NCBI GenBank assembly: GCA_905331475.1 | Contig: CAJNYU010004374.1 | Location: 19,099-83,098 of the forward strand | Source of the DNA: Rotaria socialis | Lineage: Eukaryota > Rotifera > Eurotatoria > Philodinida > Philodinidae | DNA length: 64,000 nt | Direction: 5' to 3' | In this document: positions 12,201-24,192 of the stretch, in pieces | How the letters are laid out: the number at the start of each line of letters is the position of its first letter | How positions within the stretch are numbered: position 1 is the stretch's first letter | Notes under the pieces: generated by a model | The model's database searches: none | The model's input: the letters and a program-made list of their open reading frames with translations, nothing else | What the model was told of the DNA's origin: nothing | Made by a program: the position numbers and the translations under genes

Positions 12201-15120
12201 ATTTTCATTCCTCTCTTTCTATCTATGGTGATGGTGATAATCAAGCTACAGCTCTTAGTTTAATCATATGAATTTTCAAAAAAAAAAAATAATAATAAAG
12301 TGTAGTAAGTTTCTTGAAGGACACAACCATAATCATTGATAGCGTGTTACATTGCTCGAAGCATTCGCAAGATAAAATTACTCATGTAAACTAAGACTTT
12401 TTCTAATTCGAAAATCAAATCTTAATACACACCGCCTACCTTCAATGATTTTATTTCAATTCATACACTATTATAATACAAAAAAAAAACACCCCCAGTC
12501 TTCTTCAATCTATTTTATCAATGACTAATCAGTGAATGAATGAAATATGTGTGTCCATGACTAATATGCACATATTTTCATACGAAAATATTGACTTATT
12601 ATTTTCGCATTCTAAGAATAATTCATATTCTTTACTTGTCGTTACGATTTTTGTTTTATGTGAAAATAATTTATATACAACACTCAAAAAAAAAACAAAT
12701 CAAAGCTTATGTTGATATTACTTTTCAAATTTGTAGAGACATATTCTTTTAATGAGCTACATTAATGATAATGAATTTCGTTTGAAAATAGTTACTAATA
12801 TCAAAATGGAATGGATATTCTACAGGACGAAATGATGAATTGAAAAACGTGACCAATAAGAGTCACTTGTTTAAGGTCTAATCCATAATAATCTCCCTAT
12901 GATAAGAGATGATCTGTCAATTGTTCAAATTATAATAAATTGAACAAAAGTTTTGATCTGAGTGACATCTATTAAAATCGATTATTTCGTTTCAAATCAA
13001 ATCTATTCTTGATTTATTATAATTATGAAGTGTTGGTTTAGCAAAAGAAAAAATTTCAATTAAAAAAATGATGTCGCTCTTATTTGAGGTAATATTCGGA
13101 TTCGATTGGACGTTCTTTATTTGAAGATTTTTTTTTCGTCTTCGTCTTCTTTCACTATAGTTCAATTCTTTCGTTTAAGTTCGCCTGTATAAGTGCATAA
13201 CAGGCAAGTATTTGTTTGTTTTTAATAGTTTTTCTTATTTATTTAATAATGATTAACAGTTGTTGTTTTTAGGAATTCTTTCTTTTGGTTCTAATTTAAA
13301 AACAACTGAAGTCAGAAAACGACAAAGAATAGATAAAGAGAGAGAGAGAGAGAGAGTAATCAGTCTCATATATGATGTATGCGTGTCTATATATATATAT
13401 ATATATAGGCAATGAAGTATGCGAGAGAGCATGTATCAAATTTTCGATGTTTCGATCTTTTTTCTTCATATTTATGTTCGTTCGAAACACTTACAAAGTA
13501 AAGCGAAGCTCGCTGACATCGACGTCCAGAGTGCGAATAAGAGAAATAAAAAAAAATCAGAGGAGAAAAGAGGAACAGGCGAGACGTGAAGTGTTTTGTG
13601 TCTACATTATTAACAGGATCATAGGCCTTTTTCTCTTTCTGTTTTCTCCTTTTTTATTTTTTTAATATGGCTTACCTTAGATATCTAACTCGGTTCATCT
13701 ATTGAATTTGTATATTTACTATTAGCTGAGAAATAATCGATCTTTGATTTGTGTAAATATGCCGAGGGTTTATTTTACTATTTGACTTTTGATGTTTCTA
13801 TGCGTTTTTTTAACTCTTGATTAAATTTTTTTTCTTTTTTTTAGCTATCGAAAGTATTTGTATTATGTCGTAAAACACAGAAATAGTAAAAAAAGAAGAG
13901 AATGAAACGAACGAAGAAGACAAAAGTAAAGCTCTAACATGTACATACGCGTATTTAGTTATTTTCGGCTCAAACAACCATTTATTCTTTTCTATTTGAC
14001 TTGACCGAAAAAAAATCGAGTGTGTATGTATTTGTTAAAGCGAAAAGAAGTGTACAAACGCGATGAAGAAGAAAAAAAAAGAAGAGTAAATCACGAGTAC
14101 TTTAGTCTCTTTCACACAAACATACACATACAGATGGATTATCTCTCGATAGTTTGTATAAGGCATCTGCTTACATTTTTTCCCCTCTCTTTCTCTCTCT
14201 CTCTCTCTCTCTCCATTGTCTGTATTTTGTTTCGGCACGAATCGACTTGTTTGCATTACTAACTGGTATTTACAGCGTTCTTGAAAAAATACAAATATGC
14301 GAAAAAAAGCCTTTTCGGTTTCTTTTCGTTTATATGGATTCTATTTTGCTTGTCAAACAAATGTGATAATAGATATACGAGGCTCGGTTACTACTTTCGT
14401 AAGTGAAAATCGTGTTCTGATAGTTTCGTTGTTGTCAAATAAGTATGGTAAATTCGATAAGAAAAATGCATCTTCAACCTACACAGTCAAATATTCACAT
14501 TTAACATTTATTCTGTATGATGCGTCATTCCGCCTCCATTCTTTTTCATAAATGTGAATCATAAAAAAGAATCATAATAATGTTAAACTAAAAAACGCGT
14601 GCCATTTTCTCCCTGTTTTACATAGAAGAGATAAAAGCACTTTTCCTCGCTTCATATATATATATATATATTATGGCTTGTTTATTTTTGTATTAGTTTT
14701 AATACATTCACACAACATCCCTTTTTTTGTGGTCTGTATTGTATAGATAAGTTATTAGAAAAAAATTTTCTTTTTTCTTCATATTTCATAACACTGAAGA
14801 TCTGTCATCACAATGATGAGTGTATGTCACAAGGTCTCAATTATTTATGATTATTATATATGTCTGCAATAGCTCGAAAGATTATATAATCAAAGAAATG
14901 CATTTCTTTTTTTTCCTTCCCTCCTCTCGCTGAACACATCTCGACCGAGCATATGCACACACGTACAAGATTGCACCTCGCTGTCCTGTCGAATGAACTG
15001 TTTTCTTTTGCCTCTATACATTCAATGCATCCAATCGACGAGAATACACACATACGAACACATGCATTCATAGAAGTAACTTTTTTTTCTTCGTGTTTTA
15101 GATTTGAACAAAAAAAAGAA
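12201..15120. other. Long upstream region of the myosin gene
   Basis: About 2.9 kb with no convincing coding sequence. It carries simple repeats: (GA)n near 13339-13355, (TA)n near 13389-13407, (CT)n near 14190-14212 and (TA)n near 14656-14671. A pyrimidine tract plus AG at about 15099-15100, just before the myosin ATG, suggests a spliced 5' UTR exon, so much of this stretch may be a 5' intron and promoter. Confidence 0.5.
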
Positions 15121-18100
15121 ATGCCTACACCGACAAATAATAAATCAGGTGGTGTAATGGACAATGGTCATGAACCAGCTGAAATGAAATATTTACGTTC
15201 AACAGATATGACTTCAAAAGATAGTATTACAGATGCAACAACAGCTAATGAATGGGCTGCAAAAAAATTCGTTTGGGTACCTGATGAACACGAAGGTTTC
15301 GTTCGTGGTCAAGTACGACAAGAACAAATGGATGGACAATTATTAGTCGATTTAGAAAATGGTAAACGTGTTACCATACACAAAGATGATACCCAACGTG
15401 TAAATCCACCGAAATTCAGTAAAATTGAAGATATGTCAGAATTAACTTGTTTAAATGATGCATCGGTATTATATAATCTTAAAGAACGTTATTATTCAGG
15501 ATTGATTTATACATATTCGGGTTTATTTTGTGTTGTTGTCAATCCATATAAACGCTTGCCAATCTATTCCGAAAATGTTATCGAGATGTATAAAGGAAAA
15601 AAACGTGAACAAATGCCACCACATATATTTGCTATTGCTGGTGATGCATATCGTTTAATGTTACAAAATCGTGAAGATCAATCAATTTTATGCACGTAAG
15701 ATATTTTCGCTAGGAATATTTCTGTTCGATATAAGTTTTGTATTTCTTGATTTCAAGAGGTGAATCTGGTGCGGGTAAAACTGAAAATACAAAAAAAGTT
15801 ATTCAATATTTGGCTTATATTGCTGCTGCACCAAAAAGTTCACAACGTCAACCGGTCACTAATATTAATCAATATCAAGTAAATAAGATGATTAAATTTT
15901 TCTTCTAATTGAATTTATTCTATTTCGTTTTTTTTTCTTTTCGTTTAGCAACCCATCAGTGCAACTAAAGCAAGCGATGCCTCCGTAAAACATTCGAATT
16001 TAATAAAGAAGAAGAAAAAACGAACATTTTTATTATTTTTAGGGTGAACTTGAAGCTCAACTTCTTCAAGCAAATCCAATTCTCGAAGGTAAAAGAACAA
16101 CATAAACTTCTCGAGCAAGTCAAAAAAACTTTGCTTTTCTAGCATTTGGCAATGCAAAAACTGTTAAAAATGATAATTCATCACGATTCGGTAAATTTAT
16201 ACGTATTAATTTCGACACATCTGGTTTCATTGCTGGTGCATCCATTGAAACATATCTATTGGAAAAGTCTCGTACTATACGTCAAGCTAAAGAAGAACGT
16301 ACATTTCATATTTTCTATCAACTATTACGTGGTGCTAATACAAAAATGATTACGGATTATTTATTAGAAGATTTTAGTCGTTATCGTTATTTAACACATG
16401 GAAATGTAACCATCGCTGGTGTTGACGATGGTGAAGAATTTCAAAATACAGTTAAAGCAATGCAAATTATGAATATGTCAAATGACGATTTAAATTCAAT
16501 ATTTCGTACGATTTCAGCTGTTTTACAAATGGGTAATATTCTGTTTAAACAAGAACGTAATAGTGATCAAGCAACATTACCCGATGATACAGTCGCACAA
16601 AAAGTTTGTCATCTATTGGGTATTCCAGTAACGGACTTTGTCCGATCGTTTTTAAAACCGAAACTTAAAGTCGGCAGAGATTTTGTTACCAAAGCACAAA
16701 CGCAAGCTCAAGTAAGTTTTTCGTCATGGCTGAGTGATTATGTTTCGATGAACAATCGTTTGTTCGGGTTAGTGAGTGCATGTAGAAAGATCGAGAAGAC
16801 TAAACTAATATTAGCCATAGGAAAGACATTCAATCGATCGAAAATCATGACTATTACTCTTCTTTCTTCTCTACCGACTAATCTTCTATTCAATGTCAAT
16901 ATTTTTCGGTTGGTTTTTGTTTGTTCGAGTTCGTCAACAAATCAAGATTTACTTTCTAATTACCTTAAGCGTTTTCAATTCCATCGGGATCCGCTTTTTT
17001 ATTTCTGTTTCATTGAAAACAAAAACGGAATATTGTTCTTAATTAATTATTTAATTAGGTTGATTATGCTGTCGAAGCAATATCAAAAGCAATATATGAA
17101 CGTATGTTTAAATGGATTGTTACACGTATCAATAAATCGCTTGATCGAAGTAAACGACAAGGTTCATCATTTATTGGTATACTTGATATCGCTGGTTTTG
17201 AAATCTTTCAATTGAATTCCTTTGAACAATTATGTATAAATTATACAAACGAAAAACTTCAACAATTGTTCAATCATACAATGTTCGTTCTTGAGCAAGA
17301 AGAATATCGCCGAGAAAATATCGATTGGGAATTTATGGATTTTGGTCTTGATCTTCAACCGACTATTGATCTTATTGAAAAAGTAAAAGCTCGAATAAAA
17401 AAAAAACCTTTAATTTATAAGAAAATATTTTTCTATTCTTTAGCAAATGGGTATTTTAAGTTTATTAGATGAAGAATGTTGGTTTCCTAAAGCCACCGAT
17501 CGAACCTATGTCGATAAATTAATTAATGCACATGCTCAACATCCCAAATTTGGTAAGACAAAACAAATGGACTCGTTAATATTCTCATAAATTTTGTTTG
17601 TTTTCGTTCTCAGGTAAACCAAATTATAAAGCACCAGCTGATTTTAGTATCATTCATTATGCTGGTAAAGTTGAATATTCCGCTGAACAATGGTTAATGA
17701 AAAATATGGATCCATTGAATGACAATGTTGTTGCACTTTTACAAACATCAAATGATGTATTTACACGTGAAATATGGAAAGATGGTAAGAAATTATTTCT
17801 TTGCTTCTATTCGCATAATTAAATTTTAAATATTCAGCAACGGTTTGGGGAATGAGACCCAGTCTTATTCTACCTAATATAGCTCTCATACCTGATTATA
17901 GTGAGTTTTTAAGCATGAGAATTTTTTGAAGTGCAGTGTTTATTGAATTTGACTTTCATGGAGTATTTTCATTCATTGATTTTTGTTTTGTTTTCATTTA
18001 GCCGAAATTGTTGGTTTATCAGCAGCTGATCCAAATGATGCAACATCAAGTTTGAAAGCTAATATCAAAAAAGGAATGTTTAGAACTGTTGGTCAACTTT

Positions 18101-21100
18101 ATAAAGAACAATTAACAAAATTAATGGGTACATTAAAAAATACAAATCCAAATTTCGTTCGATGTATTCTACCAAACCATCACAAGAAGGTTGGTTCGAA
18201 AAAATAGATTTTAACTTAACCTGTAGGCGACGGAAGTATGCACTTTCTAGTGATAGTTTTTTTGGATGTTGATAAGAATTTAAGATATTCACCAATAATT
18301 CTTATATTCAATTTTGGGTTTTTTTTTCTAGGCTGGTATTATACATTCACCACTTGTACTTGAACAATTGCGATGTAATGGTGTACTCGAAGGAATTCGT
18401 ATTTGTCGAAATGGTTTTCCTAATCGAATTTTATTTCAAGAATTTCGCCAACGGTAAGTTATCAGTACATACTTTTCATTTAATTAATCTCGAATTTTTA
18501 TATCCCCTTCCAAGCCTGGATTTCATATGAATAAAATAATTTTTTCTTCTAGCTATGAACTTTTATGTCCAAATGTCATTCCAAAAGGCTTTATGGATGG
18601 TAAAGCTGCATCACAAAAAATGGTAAGTTCAATATAGAAATGTATCAATCAAACCGTCAATATTTTCTTCTAGATCAAAGAACTTGAACTTGATGATAAT
18701 CTTTATCGAATTGGTCTTACAAAAATATTCTTCCGTTCAGGTGTACTTGGTCATTTAGAAGAAGAACGCGATCTTAAATTAACCGATATAATCACACAAC
18801 TTCAAGCATTATGTCGTGGTGTACTTGCTCGAAAGTAAGTCATTTAGATTTTTTTTTCCTAAGACTTTCTGTTTTGTTTTCGCTTCAAATAGGAATTATC
18901 AACGACGTATTCAACAATTAAATGCCATCCGTGTCATTCAACGTAACGGCCGTGCATTAATGAAGATTCGCAATTGGAAATGGTGGCGTTTATTTACAAA
19001 AATAAAACCTCTATTACAAGTCACAAGACAAGACGAAGAATTAACACAGAAACAAGAAGAAATACGCCGAATGAAAACCGAAATGGAATCACGTACATCA
19101 CAAATGCAAGAAACTGAACATCAATTACAAATGGTCCAACAAGAACGAACTGTGATTAACGAACGTCTTATTCATTTAACTGAAGCTTTAGTTGAATCCG
19201 ATGAAGTAAATAAAATAGAATGATGATTTTGATTCGAGCTGATTAATTTTTTTTTCTAGAATTTACGACGAGTACAAACACGTAAAATGGAATTAGAAAA
19301 TATGGTACAAGAAATCGAACAACGTTTAGAAGAAGAAATGGAGCGTAGTAATGGCTGGACTAATGAAAGAAAACTATTAGAACAAAAATTACAAGATACT
19401 ACTGAACAGTAAGTTTTCCGAAGAGAAGAAAAACTAATGTTGTTTCTTTTTCTAACCTCTAGACTTGAAGAAGAAGAACACGGTAGACAAAAATTACAAA
19501 TTGAACGTGTACAATTCGAAGGAAAAATTAAGAATTTTGAAGATATTGTTGCTAGTCAACAAAATGAACTCGGCAAAGTAATTCGATCGAATATTCAAGG
19601 AAGAAAAAAAATTCCTTTATTCGTGGTTTTATTTTAGTTACAAAAAGAACGTAAATTCCTTGAAGATAAACTTCAAGAAGTTGTTCATCAACAACAAGAT
19701 GAAGGAGAAAAACTGAAAAATCTTCTTCGACTTAAAACAAAACAAGAAAGTCAATGTGCTGATCTTGAAGAACGATTAAAACGTGAAATTGAAGTAAATC
19801 TCTTTTTTCTTCTACGAGACAAAGAACTCTTGCTTGAGAGAGAACCTACATTTTCGATCAAATTACTTATCATTTCGAATAGAATAATCTCTATATGAAT
19901 TTATTTTCTTTTTAATTAGCTTCGTCAAAAATTGGAACGTGAAATTCGTCGTCTTGAAGGTGAAGTGCAAGAATTGCGTGAACAATTACAAGATCGTGTG
20001 CAACAAATTCATGATTTACAAGTTCATTTGGCACGTCGTGAAGAAGAACTAACACAAGCTGTGACAAATATTGAAACTGAAGCAGCAACAAAAGTAACTT
20101 TTCAACGTCAAATACGTGAATTTCAAACCAGTATACAAGATTTACAAGACGATATGGAAAGTGAAAAAGAATCTCGTAAACGTTTAGAACGTGAAAAGCG
20201 TGAATTAATGGAAGAAAACGAATCCTTACGTAATGAACTACTCGATCGTAAAGATATTAATCAAGTTATGCTTGAACGAGAGAAGAAACGCGACGAAGAA
20301 GTTCTAACATTAAAACGTTCATTAGAACAAGTACATGAAGAACGCGAATCGGTCATAGGTGAATTACGTCTTAAGTATACAAAACAAATTGAAGATCTAA
20401 CGAGTCAATTTGAAAATACAAAAAAACAATTCCAAACAATAACCAAAGATCGTCAACAACAACAAAGTGATTTAACCGATCGTGATAATGAAATTAAAAA
20501 TTTAAATGTTCAAAAACAAGAAATCGAACGTAAACGTCGACAATTGGAAACTTATGTTCAAGAACTTCAACATAAATTTAACGATACAGAACGTATTAAA
20601 AATGAAAATCTCGATAAATTACAACGTTATCAACAAGATATTGAAACTATCAATGCAGCATTTATTGAAACTGAACAACGTGCACAGAATAGCGAACGTA
20701 GTATAACTATGTTTAGACAAGATATTCAAGAATTACAAGAAAATCTTCAAGAAGAAAATCGTCAAAAAATGAATGCATTAGCTAAACTTCGTCAAACAGA
20801 AGATTTACTTAATGAATTCAAAGATCAATTAGATGATAAAGAAGAAGAACGTCATAAAACCGAGAGTAAAATTCTACAATTAACACAACAAAATACGGAA
20901 TTACGTCGACAAGCTGAACTAGTTAATGTTGAACAAATGGATGAATTACGTCGACAATTTCAACGCGAAAAAGAAACCCTTTTGAAACAATGCGACGATG
21001 AAAAATTAATGAATACAAAATTAACAAAATCAAATCAAAAATTTTCAAACGACATTGCCGATATAACAGTTGAATTAGAACGTTATCGTACAATTGTACA

Positions 21101-23621
21101 AAATGTTGAAAAACAACAACGTTCATTCGATAAACGTATACAAGATGAAAAGATTTTACAAGACAAACTACGACAAGAACGTGATCAAAACGAACGAGAA
21201 ATACGTGAAAAAGAAACACAACGATTGAATCTCCTAAGAGAAGTAGAAGAACGAACGTTAGCTTACGATGATCTAGAAAAACGTTCCAGACAATTGCGCA
21301 CTGAACTTGATGATATGCTTTCAACAAAAGATGATATCGGAAAAAATATTCATGAATTAGAAAGAATCAAACGTGCACTTGGTAAGTAAATATTCTTTAT
21401 AGTTCTTCAACTAGTTATTTCGCATGAAAATTAATTTTTTTAATTTTGTTTTCAGAGACAACAGTTGACGAACAAAAACAACAAATAATCGAACTGGAAG
21501 ATGAATTGCAAACAGCTGAAGATGCTCGTCTACGTTGTGAAGTGAATATTGGCGCATTAAAACAACAAATGGAAAAACATGCTCATGAAAGCAATGAACA
21601 AATTGAAGATCGTATACGTTCATTAAATAAACAATTGAAAGAATATGAATTAGAACTTGACGAAGAAAGAAAATCCAAACAACAGGTTCTTCAACAACGC
21701 AAGAAACTTGAAATTGACGCTCAAGATTCACGTCTACAAATTGATGAAGCCAATAAACAGAAAGAAGAAGCATTACGCAATGCACGTCGATTACAGGTAA
21801 TGTCGTTGCACAGTAGTTATGCTGAGAAGAGTTTCCGTATCAATGATTTTTATTTAAGACTCAAATTCGTGAAGTAACTCGTGAACTGGAAGAAATAAAA
21901 GTCGTTCGCAATGAATCTTTGATGAATGTTAAAGAATGGCAAACGAAAATAAAATCGCTTGAACAAAGTCTTCAACAATTAATGGATGAGAAAGATCTCG
22001 CTGATCGACAACGTCGACAAGCACTAGCAGAACGTGACGAACTTCAACAAGAATTAGCTTCTCTTGGTAGTGGAAAGTAAGTTTATTGTTGAGTTTGGAA
22101 AGAATGACGAAAAAAATGGAAATTGAAATTCCTTGTTTTATTCAGAGGTGCATTTATCGATGAAAAACGTCGACTCGAAGCACGCATAGGTCAACTTGAA
22201 GAAGAATTAGAAGAAGAACAAACAAATACAGAAATGATTGGTGATAAACATAAGAAATTAGCAATAACTGTTGAACAACTTATGCTCGATCTTGCTGCTG
22301 AAAAAGCTAACAATCAAAAAGCTGAAGTAAGCCAATCGGAAGAAAAATAAAATAATCAAATGGCTGTTTTTTTCTTCTTCTTAAGGCTGTACGTAGTAAT
22401 CTTGAACGACAAAATCGCGAATTACGCGAAAAAGTCGAAGAAAACGAAGAATTCGGCAAAGGAAAATCAAGAGCAATGCTTGGAGCACTTGAAGCTAAAG
22501 TTCATGCACTTGAAGAACAACTTGATAATGAAGTTCGGTGTGTATCATGAAATTTTACTTGTATGCAATTATTTGTTTATCTATATTTATAGAGAAAAGC
22601 AAAAACTTATTCGAAGTATTCGTACAATTGAAAAACGTCTTCGCGACGCTACTGCTCTTGCTGATGAATCTCGAAAACAAGCAGAAGTCTATAAAGAACA
22701 AGTAAGAAGAGAAGAAAAATATCTTTCTTTTTTCGTAATATTTCATATTTGTTTGTTTTTCTATTCGCTTTGTTAAGTCTGAAAAAGCCGGTATGCGTGT
22801 ACGTAATATGAAACGACGAGAAGAAGAATTAGAAGAAGAAGTAACACAAATGAAACAACGTTTACGCAAAGCTTTACGAGAAAAAGATGAAATTGAAGAA
22901 AATCCAGCTTATCAAAGAACACGGTAAGAACGAATTATTAATTTTTACTCAATATATTGAGCTGTTTATATTTGTTAACTAACCTAAAATCAGAAAAGAA
23001 TTAGCTATGACTGATCTTGCACACAATCGAATCGTCAAATTAAATGACGATAGAAATGATGAGGTATCCTATCTGTTGCTTTCGGTGAAAGTGCTTACTC
23101 TTTTGTTTTTCTTTTTTGCCATAAATATCGAAATCTTTTATTATAGTCAAGCTTTTAAGAAAACGCCAATGTTAACGTATATAGTATAAAAAATTCGGAT
23201 AAATTTCCGCATGTAAACATTATTTCTAATATAAACTTATTTTTTTTATCAATTAGTTCTCGGCTTAATTCTTTTGACCTTCAGTTATAAAAATAAGGTT
23301 CGATAAATGTTGTATTGTATCGATGTACATAGTTCTTAGAGAAAAATCATGTTTCATTTCTCTAATTCGCTTTTTCTATGAGCTCTTTGCTGTTTAAATA
23401 TCGTATTTAAAAAAAATATTTCCTTTAGTCCTTCAACAGCTCATAATTCCTCAACATCTTACGTTCGAACACTTGTAACATCGACAAAATATTACTCCGA
23501 ATTATCTGATGATGATCTACAATCTGAAGCAACGAACGCAAGTGTATCAGAGACACTCAACGGCGGTAATTCAACAATACGAAACAGTGTTGGCAGCGAT
23601 TTTAACAATGGAAATCATTGA
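15121..23621 (+). CDS. Non-muscle myosin II heavy chain
   Basis: Actin-based motor that forms bipolar filaments for contraction and cytokinesis. About 24 constitutive exons plus two cassette candidates, about 2020-2050 aa. Exons: 15121-15695, 15758-15878, 16043-16088, 16143-16711, 17059-17382, 17444-17552, 17614-17784, 18002-18189, 18332-18453, 18553-18622, 18674-18834, 18893-19205, 19260-19408, 19463-19577, 19638-19793, 19920-21381, 21456-21796, 21859-22076, 22146-22326, 22386-22537, 22593-22701, 22778-22923, 22994-23063, then the last from about 23429. The head has the N-terminal [10 protein letters not shown] typical of non-muscle/smooth myosin, P-loop [13 protein letters not shown], switch [11 protein letters not shown], switch II DIAGFE and the VLEGIRICR converter region. 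IQ motifs follow [11 protein letters not shown], then a long coiled coil. The tail ends with [12 protein letters not shown], resembling vertebrate MYH9/10 tailpieces. The junction into the last exon is unresolved. Confidence 0.93.
15949..15984 (+). other. Candidate 12-residue cassette exon at myosin loop 1
   Basis: A 36-nt segment bounded by a pyrimidine-rich AG acceptor (15947-15948) and a GTAAAA donor (15985). It encodes [12 protein letters not shown] in phase 0 and lies exactly between INQYQ and [12 protein letters not shown]. That is the ATP-gating surface loop 1, where vertebrate non-muscle II-B and smooth-muscle myosins carry alternative inserts. Including or skipping it keeps frame. 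It could also be constitutive. Confidence 0.6.
17838..17900 (+). other. Candidate 21-residue cassette exon at myosin loop 2
   Basis: A 63-nt open segment with a TTCAG acceptor and a GTGAGT donor, in phase 1 on both sides. It would encode [21 protein letters not shown], changing the first residue of the next exon. It sits immediately after REIWKD. As I recall, the vertebrate II-B2 loop 2 insert is also 21 residues and also follows WKD. Skipping it gives the normal WKDAEIVGL junction, so it is most likely an alternative exon. Confidence 0.6.
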
Positions 23622-24192
23622 AAAAAATTCTCATAATAAACAGAAAAAGGCCAATCACGCTGTTCTTGCTTATCCTCATTTTTCATTTGTCTCATACACA
23701 GTGAGCGTTCTTCTCTATCGCATTTTGCTTGTGTGTGCGTGTGCGTGTGCGTGTGCGTGCGTGTGTAATTTCATTCTTGATCTTCTTATATATGTCTGCT
23801 TATTTTTCCAAATGTGAACATAGCCTTGCTCAGGGTTAGAGCTCATCGTTGTCATTTTTTTCTTCTTTATTCTTCATTTTATCTTTGCTACCTCTGTTAG
23901 ACATTCTGTCTTTAAAACAAAGAACACAAAAAAAAGAACATCGAAATGATTACATTCCATTATTAACTACAAAAATATATTGAGCCGGCCACCAAAAGTC
24001 CAAATCATTTCTATATACATATATATATATATATATATTTACTACGCTGCCTTGATGTTATCAGTATTCGGCGTTTGTCTCTTTGTTCTATGCGTTACTT
24101 TTTTTTTTATACTTTCGTTCTCTTTAAACATAAAATATAGTCTCTCTATATTCCTTAAAATATATATAAACAAAAACATTTTATCTTGCATT
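23622..24192. repeat. Convergent intergenic region with TG and TA repeats
   Basis: Lies between the myosin and UNC93-like stop codons. It contains a GTGTGC-type repeat at about 23730-23766 and a TA repeat at about 24012-24039, and is probably 3' UTR of both genes. Confidence 0.55.

Noticed and set aside
14953-15120. An in-frame upstream extension of the myosin start
   Set aside because: A pyrimidine tract and AG just before 15101 look like a 5' UTR acceptor, and the ATG at 15121 gives a normal non-muscle myosin N-terminus.
16712-17058. Long open frame running through a myosin intron
   Set aside because: The 347-bp stretch has GT..AG borders, and joining 16711 to 17059 restores the conserved [17 protein letters not shown] sequence.
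20923-21785. Minus-strand open frames inside the myosin rod
   Set aside because: Antisense shadows of the coiled-coil exon; composition follows the plus-strand coding sequence.
23730-24039. TG and TA repeats as possible regulatory elements
   Set aside because: Ordinary microsatellites in a convergent 3' region.
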